From: Spizellomyces punctatus DAOM BR117
Taxonomy: Eukaryota > Chytridiomycota > Chytridiomycetes > Spizellomycetales > Spizellomycetaceae
Assembly: GCF_000182565.1 (NCBI RefSeq)
Contig: NW_015971538.1
Coordinates: forward strand, 268,713 to 332,712
Direction: 5' to 3'
Length of the DNA stretch: 64,000 nt
Made by a program: the position numbers and the translations under genes. The notes beneath the pieces are model-generated. The model made no database searches. It had not been told where the DNA came from and was given only the letters and a program-made list of their open reading frames with translations. Positions 10,072 through 21,144 of the stretch are shown one piece after another (within the stretch, counting starts at the first letter, position 1; every line of letters starts with the position of its first letter).

Positions 10072-11842
10072 ATGGCCTCCGCTCTCAGGTTCAACGCTGC
10101 AAAGATTGCGCGCGCCGCAAAGCCTGCTCGCATCGCCGGTGTGAGGTGAGCCCTGCGACCATTTTCTAGTGTTTTGTAGTAAAGGATTGACCATGTGGGT
10201 TTTAGGAACTTTTCCCGATCGGCAGTTGCTCTCGAGCGCAGCGTGTCCTCTCTTTACACCTTTACCGAGGAGGAGGAGATGATGCGTGAAGCAGGTTCGT
10301 CACCTGTTTTCCCGTCTTTACCATTCCCATAACTGAAATTTGGCGATTTTATGTTGTGTATAATAGTGGCAAAGTTTGCCCGGGAGCAGGTTAAGCCCAA
10401 AGTTCACGAGATGGACGAGAAGGAGATGATGGACAAGTCTGTCTTCACCGGGCTTTTCGAGCAGGGGGTGAGACATGTTTGCATTGGGTAGGAGAGATCA
10501 TGGCAGAGAGTGACCCTTGTCAATTTTTAGCTGATGGGTGTTGAGACTCCAGCCGAGTTGGGTGGCACTGGCGGTTCCTTCATGTCCGCTATCTTGGTTG
10601 TCGAGGGTAAGGCTCGTCGCTACCACTTGTGTTATTTGACACTGGTCTGATTTGTGATGCAAATCATGTACAGAACTCGCCAAGGTTGATGCCTCAGTTA
10701 GTGTTGCCTGCGACGTGCAAAACACCCTGGTTAACACCTTGGTCAGAACTTATGGTACTGACGCCCAGAAGGAGAACTACCTGACTCGTCTCGCCACCGA
10801 CACGGTAAGTAGTCCGTTCTATTCCCTTTCCACTCGCATCGGTGTCTAATCTCTATCTCACTAGGTCGGATGCTTCTGTCTCTCCGAGGCCGAATCCGGA
10901 AGTGACGCCTTTGCGCTCAAGACCGTCGCGAAAAAGGACGGCAACAAGTACATCCTTAACGGCTCCAAGATGTGGATCACCAACTCGTACGAGGCAGATA
11001 TCTTCTTGGTCTTTGCCAACGTGGCTCCTGAGAAGGGATACAAAGGTATCACCTGCTTCATTGTGGAAAAGAACATGGGTGTGAAGATTGCCAAGAAGGA
11101 GATTAAGGTATTTGATGACTCTCCTTTGAAGGACTCCTGTGCCTATGATTCACCGATATTGATTCTGTATAGCTTGGTATTCGGGCATCTTCTACCTGCG
11201 TCTTGTCTTTTGACGATGTTGAGGTAACCTTGACGCCTTCTTTCTTTAACGTGTTACTAGGTTGCTCATACCGCCTTTAGGTTCCCGCTGAGAATGTGCT
11301 TGGCGAGGTAGGCAAGGGCTACAAATATGCCATCGAGATTCTCAACGAAGGACGTGTGGGTATTGCCGCCCAAATGATCGGTATTGCCCAAGGCGCTGTG
11401 GATGAAGCGCTGCCCTACATGTATCAACGGAAACAGTTCGGCACCCCAATTGCGGAATTCCAAGGTGTTCAGCATCAAGTCGCTCAGATTGCAACCGAGA
11501 TCGAGGCCGCCAGGTTGTTGACGTACAATGCGGCTAGGTTGAAGGAGGAGGGACGGTCGTTTGTCAAGGAGGCTGCTATGGCCAAGCTGTATGCCTCCCA
11601 GATCGCGGAAAAGGCTGCGAGCAAGGCCATTGAATGGGCCGGTGGTGTTGGGTTCACCAGGGGTGAGTTTTGCGAATTCATTGTATATCCACTGGCAGTG
11701 CCCCTCTTATATGTTGGTTACTTTTATAGAATTCCCTCTTGAGAAATTCTACCGTGACGCCAAGATTGGAGCCATCTACGAGGGAACTTCCAACATCCAG
11801 CTCCAGACTATTGCAAAGCTGTTGAAGCAAAACTACGTGTAG
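10072..11842 (+). CDS. ACADSB: Short/branched-chain acyl-CoA dehydrogenase, mitochondrial (ACADSB-type)
   Basis: Multi-exon gene. Exon 1 is 10072-10145, followed by an intron to 10205, with further short introns to the stop at 11842. The N-terminus [16 protein letters not shown] is a typical mitochondrial presequence: basic, Ala-rich, no acids. The body follows the ACAD order: helical N-domain, [52 protein letters not shown] and [15 protein letters not shown] (FAD/substrate β-domain), then [18 protein letters not shown] and the C-terminal YEGTSNIQL, whose Glu is the catalytic base position in this subfamily. Similarity to human ACADSB is close along the whole length. It oxidises 2-methylbutyryl-CoA and related short branched acyl-CoAs from isoleucine breakdown in the matrix, passing electrons to ETF. 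A small exon of about 17 codons reading [17 protein letters not shown] lies near 11170-11224. Confidence 0.93.
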
Positions 11843-12131
11843 ATCAGATTGTCACGAATACAGACAATCAGTTTATTTTGAGATGTCGTTAGCAACGTAT
11901 GGGTTCTCATGTTTCTTTTGTTTCTTGTTTGTCTCCTCATTTCACTAGCATGAGACCTATGTAGAATAGACAGTTTGTTTAGCGGGTACAATAGCACATT
12001 GGAAGGGAGTCGAAGTCCACACATGTCGAGTTGACAATTATAATGTTGGTCTGTTTCAGGTATCAAATTGTCACTAGGATCCAAGAAGAACAAAGACGGG
12101 GACCAGCTAACCAGCACAGTAACATTCTCGA

Positions 12132-13688
12132 CTATTCATGACCATGCAATGCCGCAATCAATGCAGCTCCTTCCCCACTTCCATCTCTCGCTTGTTCTAA
12201 CACAATATTCTCCGCCATGATCCCCAACAACTCTCTCAGGGCATCTCTCATCCTATTTGCAAAATGCGGGTAATGCTGAAAGACGCTTCCATCAACAGCA
12301 ACAGTACATGCATCCAACCGATTCATTTTCGTCACAATGGCAGCTACACCAGCTGCACTCAACCTCGCCGCACGAATGCCAACCAGCTCACAAACGTGCT
12401 TGACGATACGACGGTCTTGCACGGTTGTCGCCTGTAGACCTAAAATGTCTTCCAAAACTGCTTTGGTATCCGATAATTCCAGAGAATGGTCGCGCTCAAT
12501 TCGGGACATGTAAGCCGTTTCGAATTGATAGGGTGTCGTCAATGTTTGCGATGAACGGCCTTTAAACAGTTCACCGGTAGAAATGAGGTCCAAAAGGACA
12601 TGCCGCACAATCTCCCCCAAATACATTCCCGAAATCATTTTCTCAAAGATTTGTTTTCGCGGATTCGTGGACGCTCGATCGAGGTCGCGATCAAAAGAGG
12701 TGATGGGTAAAACGGAGGCCTCATCGTATGCCCCCCACTCGGTATTGATTACCATTTCCTTCGTGGGCGGGATGGGACCCGTCCATTTGGGTATTTCTTC
12801 AATACGCTCAACATAGGCGGCATTTGTCCCTGTGCCAAAAATGACGCCAACGTACGTTTGGGGATCGCGGTAGGCGTGGGAAATGAGGGTCCCGACGGTG
12901 TCATTAACGAGCGCGGTAACTTTGATGTTTATATGGGCCTTTTTGAGCGCTTTGTTGAGAAGTTCTACGACGTCGGCTTTGAGAACGCCAGTGGCAGAAA
13001 AGCCCTTGTTCCATTGCATGAGGGTGCCAGAGTTGATGGCATGTTGTTCGATGGGGAAGGAAAAGGTAAATCCGAGACTGCGCGGTTCGCTTGGATTGAG
13101 GCCAAGTTCCTGAAGAAATTTGCCGATGCATTCTGCAAAAAAGTCAAAGAGAGCTTCGCCTGTACCGGTTTTCAGCTCATCAGAGACAATGTGTTTGGTC
13201 TGACGGACGCGGGTCTGGCCCTGTCCTTCAAGAGTTACGAGACAAACTCGGAAATTGGAACCGCCCAGATCGAGGGCAAAGAATGACCCAGTCTCGAACC
13301 CTGTAGGGCGGGAGATGACATAGGAAGGAATCATTTTGAGGGTATGCCCATCTTGTGCAAGACCTTTCTTCATTTCATTGACAAGATGGCGAACCATGGT
13401 TTGCAGACGATGCGAGGAGACTGTGAACTCTCGTTCGAGGCGGGGGAGAGTTCCTTCTGCTGCCACAAACGACGGGACGTTCCATGACTGTCGTCTGATG
13501 GCTGGGAGCGCATCTGGTGAAGTAATTGGGGATGCATCCGGGTGATGTACCGAGTCGCGTGGTGGTGTGGTGTCCTTTGAATGTTGAGTCTTTGCACCCG
13601 TCCACGCGGAGATAAAGTACTGGACGGCAGCCGTGAGCGCGACGCCGGTTGTCAGGCCGAAAATGAAAAGAGGCGTGTCAAGGTCCAT
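12132..13688 (-). CDS. HXK: Hexokinase with N-terminal membrane anchor
   Basis: Intronless, 518 residues if started at the only ATG in the N-terminal region (13688); the open frame continues upstream without ATG. After MDLDTPLFIFG comes a hydrophobic stretch of about 20 residues (residues 7-27), predicted to be a membrane anchor, then a polar linker and the hexokinase fold. Visible motifs: LDLGGSNFRVCLV (phosphate 1), GFTFSFPIEQ and WNKGFSATG (sugar binding), ALVNDTVGTLI (catalytic Asp), FGTGTNAAYVE (phosphate 2), and NTEWGAYD. It phosphorylates glucose and other hexoses with ATP. Most fungal hexokinases are soluble, so the anchor is notable. It may tie the enzyme to mitochondria or ER, which is inference. 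It is divergent from the GH15-like gene. Confidence 0.92.
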   Translation of the reverse strand: MDLDTPLFIFGLTTGVALTAAVQYFISAWTGAKTQHSKDTTPPRDSVHHPDASPITSPDALPAIRRQSWNVPSFVAAEGTLPRLEREFTVSSHRLQTMVRHLVNEMKKGLAQDGHTLKMIPSYVISRPTGFETGSFFALDLGGSNFRVCLVTLEGQGQTRVRQTKHIVSDELKTGTGEALFDFFAECIGKFLQELGLNPSEPRSLGFTFSFPIEQHAINSGTLMQWNKGFSATGVLKADVVELLNKALKKAHINIKVTALVNDTVGTLISHAYRDPQTYVGVIFGTGTNAAYVERIEEIPKWTGPIPPTKEMVINTEWGAYDEASVLPITSFDRDLDRASTNPRKQIFEKMISGMYLGEIVRHVLLDLISTGELFKGRSSQTLTTPYQFETAYMSRIERDHSLELSDTKAVLEDILGLQATTVQDRRIVKHVCELVGIRAARLSAAGVAAIVTKMNRLDACTVAVDGSVFQHYPHFANRMRDALRELLGIMAENIVLEQARDGSGEGAALIAALHGHE

Positions 13689-14081
13689 TCTTTTGACGAG
13701 AGGATGAGAGTCAACCAACAAGCACGCAAAAGCTACAAGCTCAAAGATGAAGCAGAGCCCAAAGAAAACAAAAGCCGGCGATGACAAGGATGTCCAAAAG
13801 AGCACAAGCGCATCGATAGCCTCAAAGCCCTTGTGACATCACGAGTCACGTGCCTAATTGAACGCTGCGCAACTCTTTTTTGGAACACTTTAAGCACACG
13901 ACTGGCACAAAACGGCCGCGCTTCCACGATCATAAACAAAAGTTTATTTTTTTTTTTATTATCGATTTTGGGGATATGGCTTTTGTGGATTTTGCAAGGA
14001 TGAACAGTATATAAAGGGATAGGACGGGTTGTGGTAGATCCCCATTCATCGCGACCTTGTCGTTGTCGTCGTCGTCAAAAG
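13689..14081. promoter_or_regulatory. Shared divergent promoter, hexokinase / GH15-like gene
   Basis: Holds a palindromic CACGTG E-box at 13847-13852, a T-rich tract near 13940-13958, and a strong TATA box (TATATAAAG, 14008-14016) on the plus strand about 66 bases before the ATG at 14082. The TATA box fixes the plus-strand start downstream of the open-frame beginning at 14031. Confidence 0.6.
14008..14016 (+). promoter_or_regulatory. TATA box of the GH15-like gene
   Basis: TATATAAAG, 66 bases upstream of the chosen ATG. Transcription would start near 14040, so the ATG at 14082 is the first usable start. Confidence 0.6.
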
Positions 14082-15485
14082 ATGGCCATTGAACACCCCC
14101 CTCTCAAAGTTCTTGTTCACAACAAGGTCCTCGCTCAGCACATTAAACAATCTTACACTCGCAAAGATATCGAGTCCATTTGGTCTCTGCTCAATGCCAA
14201 AAAGTCGCTTGATTTCCCAACTGTAACAGGGAGAGGTCTCTTCAAGGCCGCCCTCGCCCACTCGGAAGATGAATCTGATTATACCGGCTACGACAATGTG
14301 TGGGTCCGTGATAATATCCACGTTGCCCATGCTCACTGGGTCATAGGGAAAGCCGATGCTGCCGTACGAACCATTGATGATTTGGCGGCCTTTTGGTTAA
14401 ATCCAACGAGTGAAAAGAGATGGAAGGATTGCATTACCCAAAAAGTAGATTACAATGCGGATGTCATGCAGCGACCCCACATTCGCTTTAACGGAACATT
14501 GCTGCAAGAGAATGAGCAAACTTGGGCTCATGCTCAGAATGATGCCATTGGATACTTTGTATGGCTGCTGTGTTCGTTGATCAACGAGGGTCATACTACA
14601 CTCGCCGAATCGCATATCCAGTTGCTGACCTTGATTCCCTTGTACTTTAATACGATCCAATTCCATCAAGATCAAGATAGCGGACATTGGGAAGAGGCTC
14701 GCAAAGTCGAGGCATCCTCCATCGGTCCGGTCACAGCCGGTTTGTCGGCTGTCCTCTCTCTCCTCTCCAAGGACCCGGCAGCCGCCAGCGTACTCCAAAC
14801 GTCCTATACCAAAACCGCTCGCGAACTGTCCCTCACTACTCTCCCTGAAACCTACGTAGAGCTCATCAAGACCCTCCACACAGCCGGCACTCAGATCTTG
14901 GCAAGTCTCCTTCCTTCAGAATCACCCTCCCGGAAAACAGACGCAGCCCTTCTTTTCCTCCTCTACCCTCTTCGTCTCCCCATCCCAAATCAGACCAAGC
15001 ACGAAATTATTACCAACGTTGTCAAGGACCTCGCCGGTGACTATGGTATCAGACGTTACAAGGGCGACTCGTACTGGATGGCGAACTACAAAAAGGTTTT
15101 TTCAGAGGAAAATCGTACGGCAGATTTCTCCAATGATATGTCTGCGCGTGACCAGTTCTTGAAAGAAGGGCAAGAAGCTCAATGGTGTATTTTCGATTCG
15201 ATCCTGTCTTGCATTTACGGTCATCTGTACATGGAGGCCAAGAACGATTCAAACAAGACACCAGACCATCTTCAACAGCTAAAGGAGTCTCAGGTTTTGT
15301 ACTTTAATCGCGCACTCGGACAAATCACCGGCAGCGAGAACTGTCCTTTTGGAGAATTTTGGTGCCCAGAGAGTTATTACATTGAGGATGGAAAGTATGT
15401 GACGAACGATGTGTGTCCCTTGCTTTGGACACAGGCGAATTTGGTATGTGCTATGAGCATGATGCTGAAGACTCTCGAGGCCTAG
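14082..15485 (+). CDS. GH15-like (glucoamylase / phosphorylase-kinase-alpha-like) cytosolic protein
   Basis: Single exon, 467 residues from ATG 14082 (MAIEHPPLKV). It has no signal peptide, so it is probably cytosolic. The (α/α)6 barrel signatures of family GH15 are clear: GYDNVWVRDN (the W-x-RD motif), AQNDAIGYFVWLL, DSGHWEEARKVEASS, and near the end CPESYYIEDGKYVTNDVCPLLWTQANL, with the WEE and PES segments holding the two acidic positions expected for acid and base. The second half resembles the GH15 domain of phosphorylase kinase α subunits more than secreted fungal glucoamylase. It may hydrolyse α-glucans or oligosaccharides inside the cell, or be a regulator. The catalytic Glu assignments are by motif only. 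Divergence from a hexokinase fits glucose release and phosphorylation. Confidence 0.8.
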   Translation: MAIEHPPLKVLVHNKVLAQHIKQSYTRKDIESIWSLLNAKKSLDFPTVTGRGLFKAALAHSEDESDYTGYDNVWVRDNIHVAHAHWVIGKADAAVRTIDDLAAFWLNPTSEKRWKDCITQKVDYNADVMQRPHIRFNGTLLQENEQTWAHAQNDAIGYFVWLLCSLINEGHTTLAESHIQLLTLIPLYFNTIQFHQDQDSGHWEEARKVEASSIGPVTAGLSAVLSLLSKDPAAASVLQTSYTKTARELSLTTLPETYVELIKTLHTAGTQILASLLPSESPSRKTDAALLFLLYPLRLPIPNQTKHEIITNVVKDLAGDYGIRRYKGDSYWMANYKKVFSEENRTADFSNDMSARDQFLKEGQEAQWCIFDSILSCIYGHLYMEAKNDSNKTPDHLQQLKESQVLYFNRALGQITGSENCPFGEFWCPESYYIEDGKYVTNDVCPLLWTQANLVCAMSMMLKTLEA

Positions 15486-15648
15486 CATAGAGTGAGTGTA
15501 ATACAGTTAGAAGCATGGGTGGTAAATGATGGTTGTATATTTTGTACAAAAACAATAAGATTCCCGAAGAAATAAATATGATATACATAACCGTCTCCTC
15601 CACAGACGAATCAACATCACCTAGAAACACCTTACCCGAGACTCAGTA

Positions 15649-18600
15649 CTACTCCTTTCTTCGTCCAGGTGAATCCTTGGGTCTCGGCGGTAGCGGATGC
15701 CTCCGTTTCACGGACCGTTCATCTTCCTCCGCAGATCTCTTCATACGTCGCGGCGTCTCAGACTCGGATTTACGCGGTTTCCTAGACGGAGACAATGACT
15801 CTTGGTCATGAGAGTCTTTACGTTTGTCCCTTTCCGAACCAGGTTGGTTCATAGACCTCGAATCTTTGCCTTTGGCCGACAAGTTGTCCGTTTTGGTCTC
15901 ACGGGTACTCGAGGTTTCCCACTTACGCTCCTCCCGTCTAGCGTCGGTGGTCTTGTGGGTATCGCTTTCCAGACTCGTTCGTCGTGACGATCGAGAGGAC
16001 TCCTTTCTCCATACGTCCTTTCCTCTCCTACCTTCATCCTCCAGATGGGTCCGTCTCGACGGCGATGGGTGATGATCCTTCGATTCTTTATCCCTTCTGC
16101 CATCATCCTCCAAGGTATCTCGTCTCGACCGCGACGACCGGTGATCGTTAAATCCTTTCTCCTTCGTGGGATCATCCTCCAAACTAGTTCGTCTCGATCG
16201 TGCCGAGTCGTCATCCTTCGATTCTTTCCTCTGGTTATCATCTTCCTCCAGACCAGTTCTTCTCGTCCGCGAGGGAAAATGGTCCTTCGATTCTCTTTGC
16301 TTGCGGTCATCTCCGAAGCTAGTTCGTCTCGATCGCGACGAGCCGTCGTCCTTTGATTCTCTGATCTTCTTAGCATCATCCTCTAATTTGGTCTCTCTCA
16401 ATCGCGGCGAGGTATCATGCTTCACATCTTTAGCTGACTTTCTGGTTACGGATGGACTTTTCGGATCATCCAAGCGCTTCTCATCCGACCTAGTCCCTGA
16501 TTTTGTCTCCTCTTTTCGCTCTTCACGCTTCCCTATAAGATCCTCGTTATCTAAGCTTCGCCGCTTCGTCGGATGATCAGGTTCATCGTCACGTTTCCGC
16601 TTGTCACTGCCAGACTCTCTTGTTCCCAGTTTGTTCTCAGTGCTTGGGTCACGGGACGATGATTTGGGTTCATCTTTCTTCTCGCTGATGCGAACTTTTG
16701 CAGTTGAGCGGTGAATGTCTGGTTCAGACGCCTCCTCTTTACGGGTGGTTGAACGTTGAGATTCTTCCTCCTTATTTGAGTCCAAAAAATCCGATTTGGT
16801 CTCCATCTTGATACTTTCACGACCACCTCGAGGCTGTTCCCGTGCTGACTGGCGCTTGGCATCGCCGGAGGAAGCGCGATGCAACTTTGGTCGCTCTGAT
16901 ATGGGGAGGTCGGCGTCACCATGTCGATTGTCCCTTCGGTCTCCACGCCCTTGATCCCCCGTCCTCGATTCAGTCCTCTTTACCTCGCGCTCGGAAGTTT
17001 TTTCCGGAGTGCCGTGATTACGCACGTCCCGTCGTTGCCCTCCGCTGTCATCTTCCTTCTGACCTTGTGATGCAGCGACTGATCGACGGTCGGATTTGGA
17101 ATGCCCCTCATCTCCTTTGTACTCAGTCTGGTCTTTATCGCGAGGTTTATGTACACCGGGACTACGACGATCATAAACGACAGAGTCTCGTTGCTTCTCC
17201 TCTGACTTTGCATCCACTTTTCCTGCAGCCTTTTTCTCATCAGATTTTTTGTCCAATACCATGTGATTGTCTCTCTTATCCCTTTTGTGATCGTCGCTCT
17301 TCCTTCTGCTATCATGAATCCTTCTTCCTTCGCGATCATCCCGCTTGTTGTTATGGTGTTCCTTGTCCGTCCGTGTGTGATCGGACTTTTTGTCCACCAG
17401 TGCGCGATCATCTCGCTTATCATGTTTGTGGTCCTCACTCTTTCTGCCGCCATCTGCTTTCGTCCCCTCGCGATCATCCCGCTTGCTGCTTTTGTGATCC
17501 TCGTCCCGTCGTTTGTCATCCGATCTCTTGTCCGTCTCCCTACAATAGTCACGGGTATCATGTTTGTGTTCCTCGCTCTTTCTGCCGATATCTGTTTTGG
17601 TCCCCTCGCGATCGTCCGGCTTGCTGCTTTTGTGATCTTCGTCCCCTCTCTTGTCATCCGGCCTTTTATCTATCGCTCCACGATCTTCTCGCTTATCGTG
17701 TTTGCTACCTTCGCTCTTTCTGTTAGGATCAGATACTTTGTCCCCGTTGCGAGAATTCCCCTTGTCGTGTTTTTGTTCCTCATCCTTTTGTTTCTCGTCG
17801 GACATTTTATCTACCTCGCGGTCCTTTTGATTGTGGCGCTCGTGATACATACCCTTTCTCTTGTCATCAGCCTTCCTATCCAGGTATCGATTATCCAACA
17901 TTCCATGCGATCCATTTACGTCCCTTTCCTTCTCGTCAGCATTCTTCTCCACCGCTCGCTGTTCCGGCGTGTCGCGTGACTCCTCCTCCCTCTTCCGTCC
18001 CTCCCGCGCCCGTTCTCTATGACTCTGTCGATCGGAAGGGGTCCTATGACCTTGAGCAGGTTTCAAAATTGGCTCTTCGTTCTTTGCGTTTCTGTGGCTC
18101 CTTTCCTCCCTGGCCTCATGATTGGGAATGTAGACATCGCGACCTCGTCCTCTGTCATCCTTCGTGCTGCGTTCTCGGTCTCCGCGCCCGCTGGTCTCAC
18201 TAGTAACGCTATAATGATCATGACCGGACCTTCGCCCTCTGTCATCCTTTACTGACGATGCGGCATGACTTTCACGCTCGGTCCGGTCGTCTCGCCCACC
18301 GCTCTCGCCACCAGGGACGTACCGGTCGTGCCCACCTTTTTGCCACCTCTCATCCTTCCCCACCGAATCTGCCCGATTCCCATATCTACTCGAGCGGTCC
18401 CCATTCCAATCGTCCCGCTCATCCCTAATTCCAGAATTATACCGATCCAAGCGATCTCCCCCTCTTCCTGACATCCCGACGTCGGCAAGTCGTCGCCTTC
18501 GAACCACCTTGCCAGATCTCAATCTAAAGGCATCTGAATGAACGGGTAGCGGCGGTGGAAGATGCTCCAGTGGTGCCAGGCCTGGTATCATTCTGGACAA

Positions 18601-20616
18601 GTTGGCTCGCTCATTAAAAGCTCGGGCGGCTTGTTCGTGCCGGAGTCGCATGCCATATTCATGAGATTCTTCCCATGTCGGAAAACTGGAGATGGACCAA
18701 ACGCTCAATATTCCATTCTCGATTGAAAATATAATTTAACATACTCTGAAGTATTGGGTTCCGCGGCCCTAGGCTCTACCAAGAAGTAATCGTGCCGAAG
18801 AGCCTCATCGGCAGTTGGCCGTCGGTCAGGGTCCAGATTTAGAAGATAGTCGATGAACGCAATCGTTTGAAAATCCAACCTGGCGTAGTGATATAACCAA
18901 GTGAGCAAGAATGAGCAAATTTTGATGTCTACACCGCGGGTGAATGCTGCTTACCGTTCACTAGAGTAAGCATCCCAAATCCTTCTCGGCTGTGGCTGAG
19001 GAGTGACAGTTCCATCTTCCAACTTTGGAAACTTCCCCTGACGTTTTCCATTAGAACTTCGATAATCCGCCGGATCAGGTGTCCCGCATATCGAAAAGAT
19101 TTTTTCAATCAATTCCACTTCCGTAGCACCTTTGAATATAGGCCGTCTGTCCCACATTTCAGCAAAGATACAACTGTCGAATGTATGATTAACTCTTCAC
19201 GATTGAAGTATAGTAGCAATTCTGGCAATAACTCACCCTATTCCCCACATATCAACTGCAGCAGTATAATCTTGCTTCCCCAGTAGAAGCTCGGGAGCTC
19301 GATACCACAGCGTCACCACTGTGGGGGTCAGCCTCCGACCCGCGCTTGGATCAAATGAGCGCGCCAATCCAAAGTCTGCGATTCTGAGATTTCCACCGTT
19401 GTCAATGAGGATATTTGCTGATTTCATGTCACGGTGGAGTATATTCCGCTTTATACGAGCGCAGCATGAGTTCACGCCTTATCTGACCAATATGATATCA
19501 TCACTAACTTGGTGGAGATACAGTATGCCATCCAGCATCTGCTTTGTGAATGATTTAATGTGAGATGGGTCGAATGTCACTTGAGGATTGTCTAGTAGTC
19601 CGCTAAGATCGTGCTTCATGTACGGAAAGACCATAAATAATGTCGCCACTTCCTCAGCCCGACGGTCACCTTGAAGATGAAAGCTAACTCAATCGGCCGG
19701 TCGTCTTAAAATTAGAAGAAGACAGAATAGCGCATACCTCTTCGCACAGCAATCTCTTCGAGATTAATGAGGTTGGGGTGACGAAGAGACTTCAAGATTG
19801 CGATTTCTCGTACAGCAGTAATAGGTAGCTAGAATATAAACAGCTTGTTAGGCAACAAGCACCAGACGTGAAAATCAAAATACAAGTACCCACTCCATCT
19901 CTGTCCTTGTGCAGAATGATCTTCTTCAGTGCTACTTTTCTTCCGGTAGATTTATGCTTTGCTATAGTTACCTCCCTTTGAGATGATAATAAGCCGCAAG
20001 TCCACCTTCCGGTAAATTGAACGTACTCAACTCACCCAAATGTCCCTTCCCCGACCTTCTTAGAGCTCTCAAACTCACTTATGTCCGAGGTTCCTGTGTA
20101 GGCACTAAGCGCTTGTGACAGAGGGACGTCAACGTCGTGGAAATTAGGAGATAGATATGGCGTTGGGGGGCTTTTGAAAAGTTCGAGAAACTCGGGCGGT
20201 GGGGAAGGGCGACGAACGTCTGGTGCAGCACGTGATTTGTGATGCGCTGATGGTCGAGGAGACGTGCGATTCGACTCTGGGGGAAGAGATGTATCCCTCG
20301 TTGACGATTCGGACATCTCACCTTCTTCTAGTTCATTTGAAGGACTGCGTTGTTTTGTATCTGGCTTGATTTTTTTTACATCTGGTTTTCCTTCGTCGCC
20401 CACCTCCGAGATTGGCCTCTTGACTCCAGCAGCGGGTTCTGAGGACCTTTCCTTCGGTTGAAGCTTTTCCCCATTACCATCCTCCTGGCTGACCTCTGCG
20501 GGCCGCTTGAATGTGTCTGGTTGCGGTGATGTCGATTCCAGTGACGTTTCCTTATGGTCCGGTGAGTTCGTCTTTGCGGATTTGTCATTGACGGCACTAC
20601 TGGTTTCTTCCGCCAT
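15649..20616 (-). CDS. CDK9/Bur1-type kinase with ~1000-residue charged C-terminal tail
   Basis: Exons read from 20616 ([11 protein letters not shown]; an upstream in-frame ATG at 20727 is possible). The first ends at 20036 inside the glycine loop (VGEGTFG). Clear later exons are 19448-19237, 19173-18955, 18879-18745 and a last exon 18685-15649. The intron 18744-18686 joins ...EPNTSD to [10 protein letters not shown]. Kinase motifs: RKVALKK (Lys), PITAVREI (PSTAIRE-type, CDK9 form), [14 protein letters not shown], and [15 protein letters not shown] with the activating Thr. After the kinase the SHEY extension common to Bur1/Cdk9 leads into about 1000 residues of Lys/Arg/Asp/Ser-rich tail. The N-terminal 190 residues are disordered. 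Family role: Pol II CTD/Spt5 phosphorylation during elongation. The tail length is far beyond usual Bur1. Confidence 0.88.
15950..16390 (-). repeat. Tandem ~24-residue repeat with RRTSL motifs in the kinase tail
   Basis: About six or seven imperfect units of the form [19 protein letters not shown]. Most retain R-R-T-(S/G/H/D)-L, a match to basophilic kinase sites such as PKA (R-R-x-S). The repeated GTTCGTCTCGATCG on the plus strand makes it visible at DNA level. Confidence 0.75.
17250..17790 (-). repeat. Tandem ~45-50-residue charged repeat in the kinase tail
   Basis: Imperfect units with the core [17 protein letters not shown] followed by [20 protein letters not shown], about four copies, degrading toward both ends. 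Lys/Asp/His-rich and presumably disordered. Confidence 0.7.
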
Positions 20617-21144
20617 TCTGCATGGGCGCGCAGGTAGCTGAAAGAATAATGTCGACGGTGAAGGCCAAAGGGCAAGATGGCTAAATGGAATGGAGTCTTT
20701 GGAAGCACGGATGAAGATCGGAGCCATGAGGGACGACTGTGGCGTTGGTGTGGCTCGTGCTGGCGCGTGGATGACTCACTCAGCGAGTGCTCCAACTTCC
20801 GCTGGTGATCTGTTTGGTGACGATCTGACACGGGCTGTAGATTGGACTAGTGAAGGACGGTCGTAACAAGTAGCAAACGAGTGCCCGTGAGACTTATGCC
20901 TCATGGCTCAAAGTTGGACGGAAGTGCGACGAGTAGGGCTGGGTAAGCGCTCATAAGCAGGAAGGAAGGAAGGAAGGGAGGCATGGCGACGGATTCCAGA
21001 GAAAGAGGGTCGTGCTCACTCTATCGCAGGCGAAGGCAGACTACGACTGAGCGAGCATGGCCCATGGTCCTCAGCCTTGTGCCTCCTCATGGCGATATCA
21101 GTCTTCTTCGTAGCATTGATGCCTGGATGGTAATATTCCCCTAG
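20617..21144. promoter_or_regulatory. Divergent promoter region, CDK9-like kinase / PAN2
   Basis: About 0.5 kb between the two coding starts. It holds a GGAA/GAAG microsatellite at about 20959-20977. The first coding exon of PAN2 probably lies within 21000-21140 but I could not fix its ATG. Confidence 0.5.

Noticed and set aside
13689-13805. Extended hexokinase N-terminus with a second hydrophobic segment
   Set aside because: The upstream extension has no ATG. It opens only at GTG, which fungi would not normally use.
14031-14081. Upstream start for the GH15-like protein
   Set aside because: The first codon there is GTG and it lies at or before the expected transcription start set by the TATA box at 14008.
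16842-17979. Plus-strand frames with many hydrophobic residues (294 and 238 codons), looking like membrane proteins
   Set aside because: They are antisense to the Lys/Asp/Arg repeats of the kinase tail. The hydrophobicity is a complement artefact.
18686-18708. Independent start (MSVWSISS) for the tail exon as a separate gene
   Set aside because: These codons lie inside the 59-base intron. Splicing into the kinase frame restores the conserved SHEY extension.
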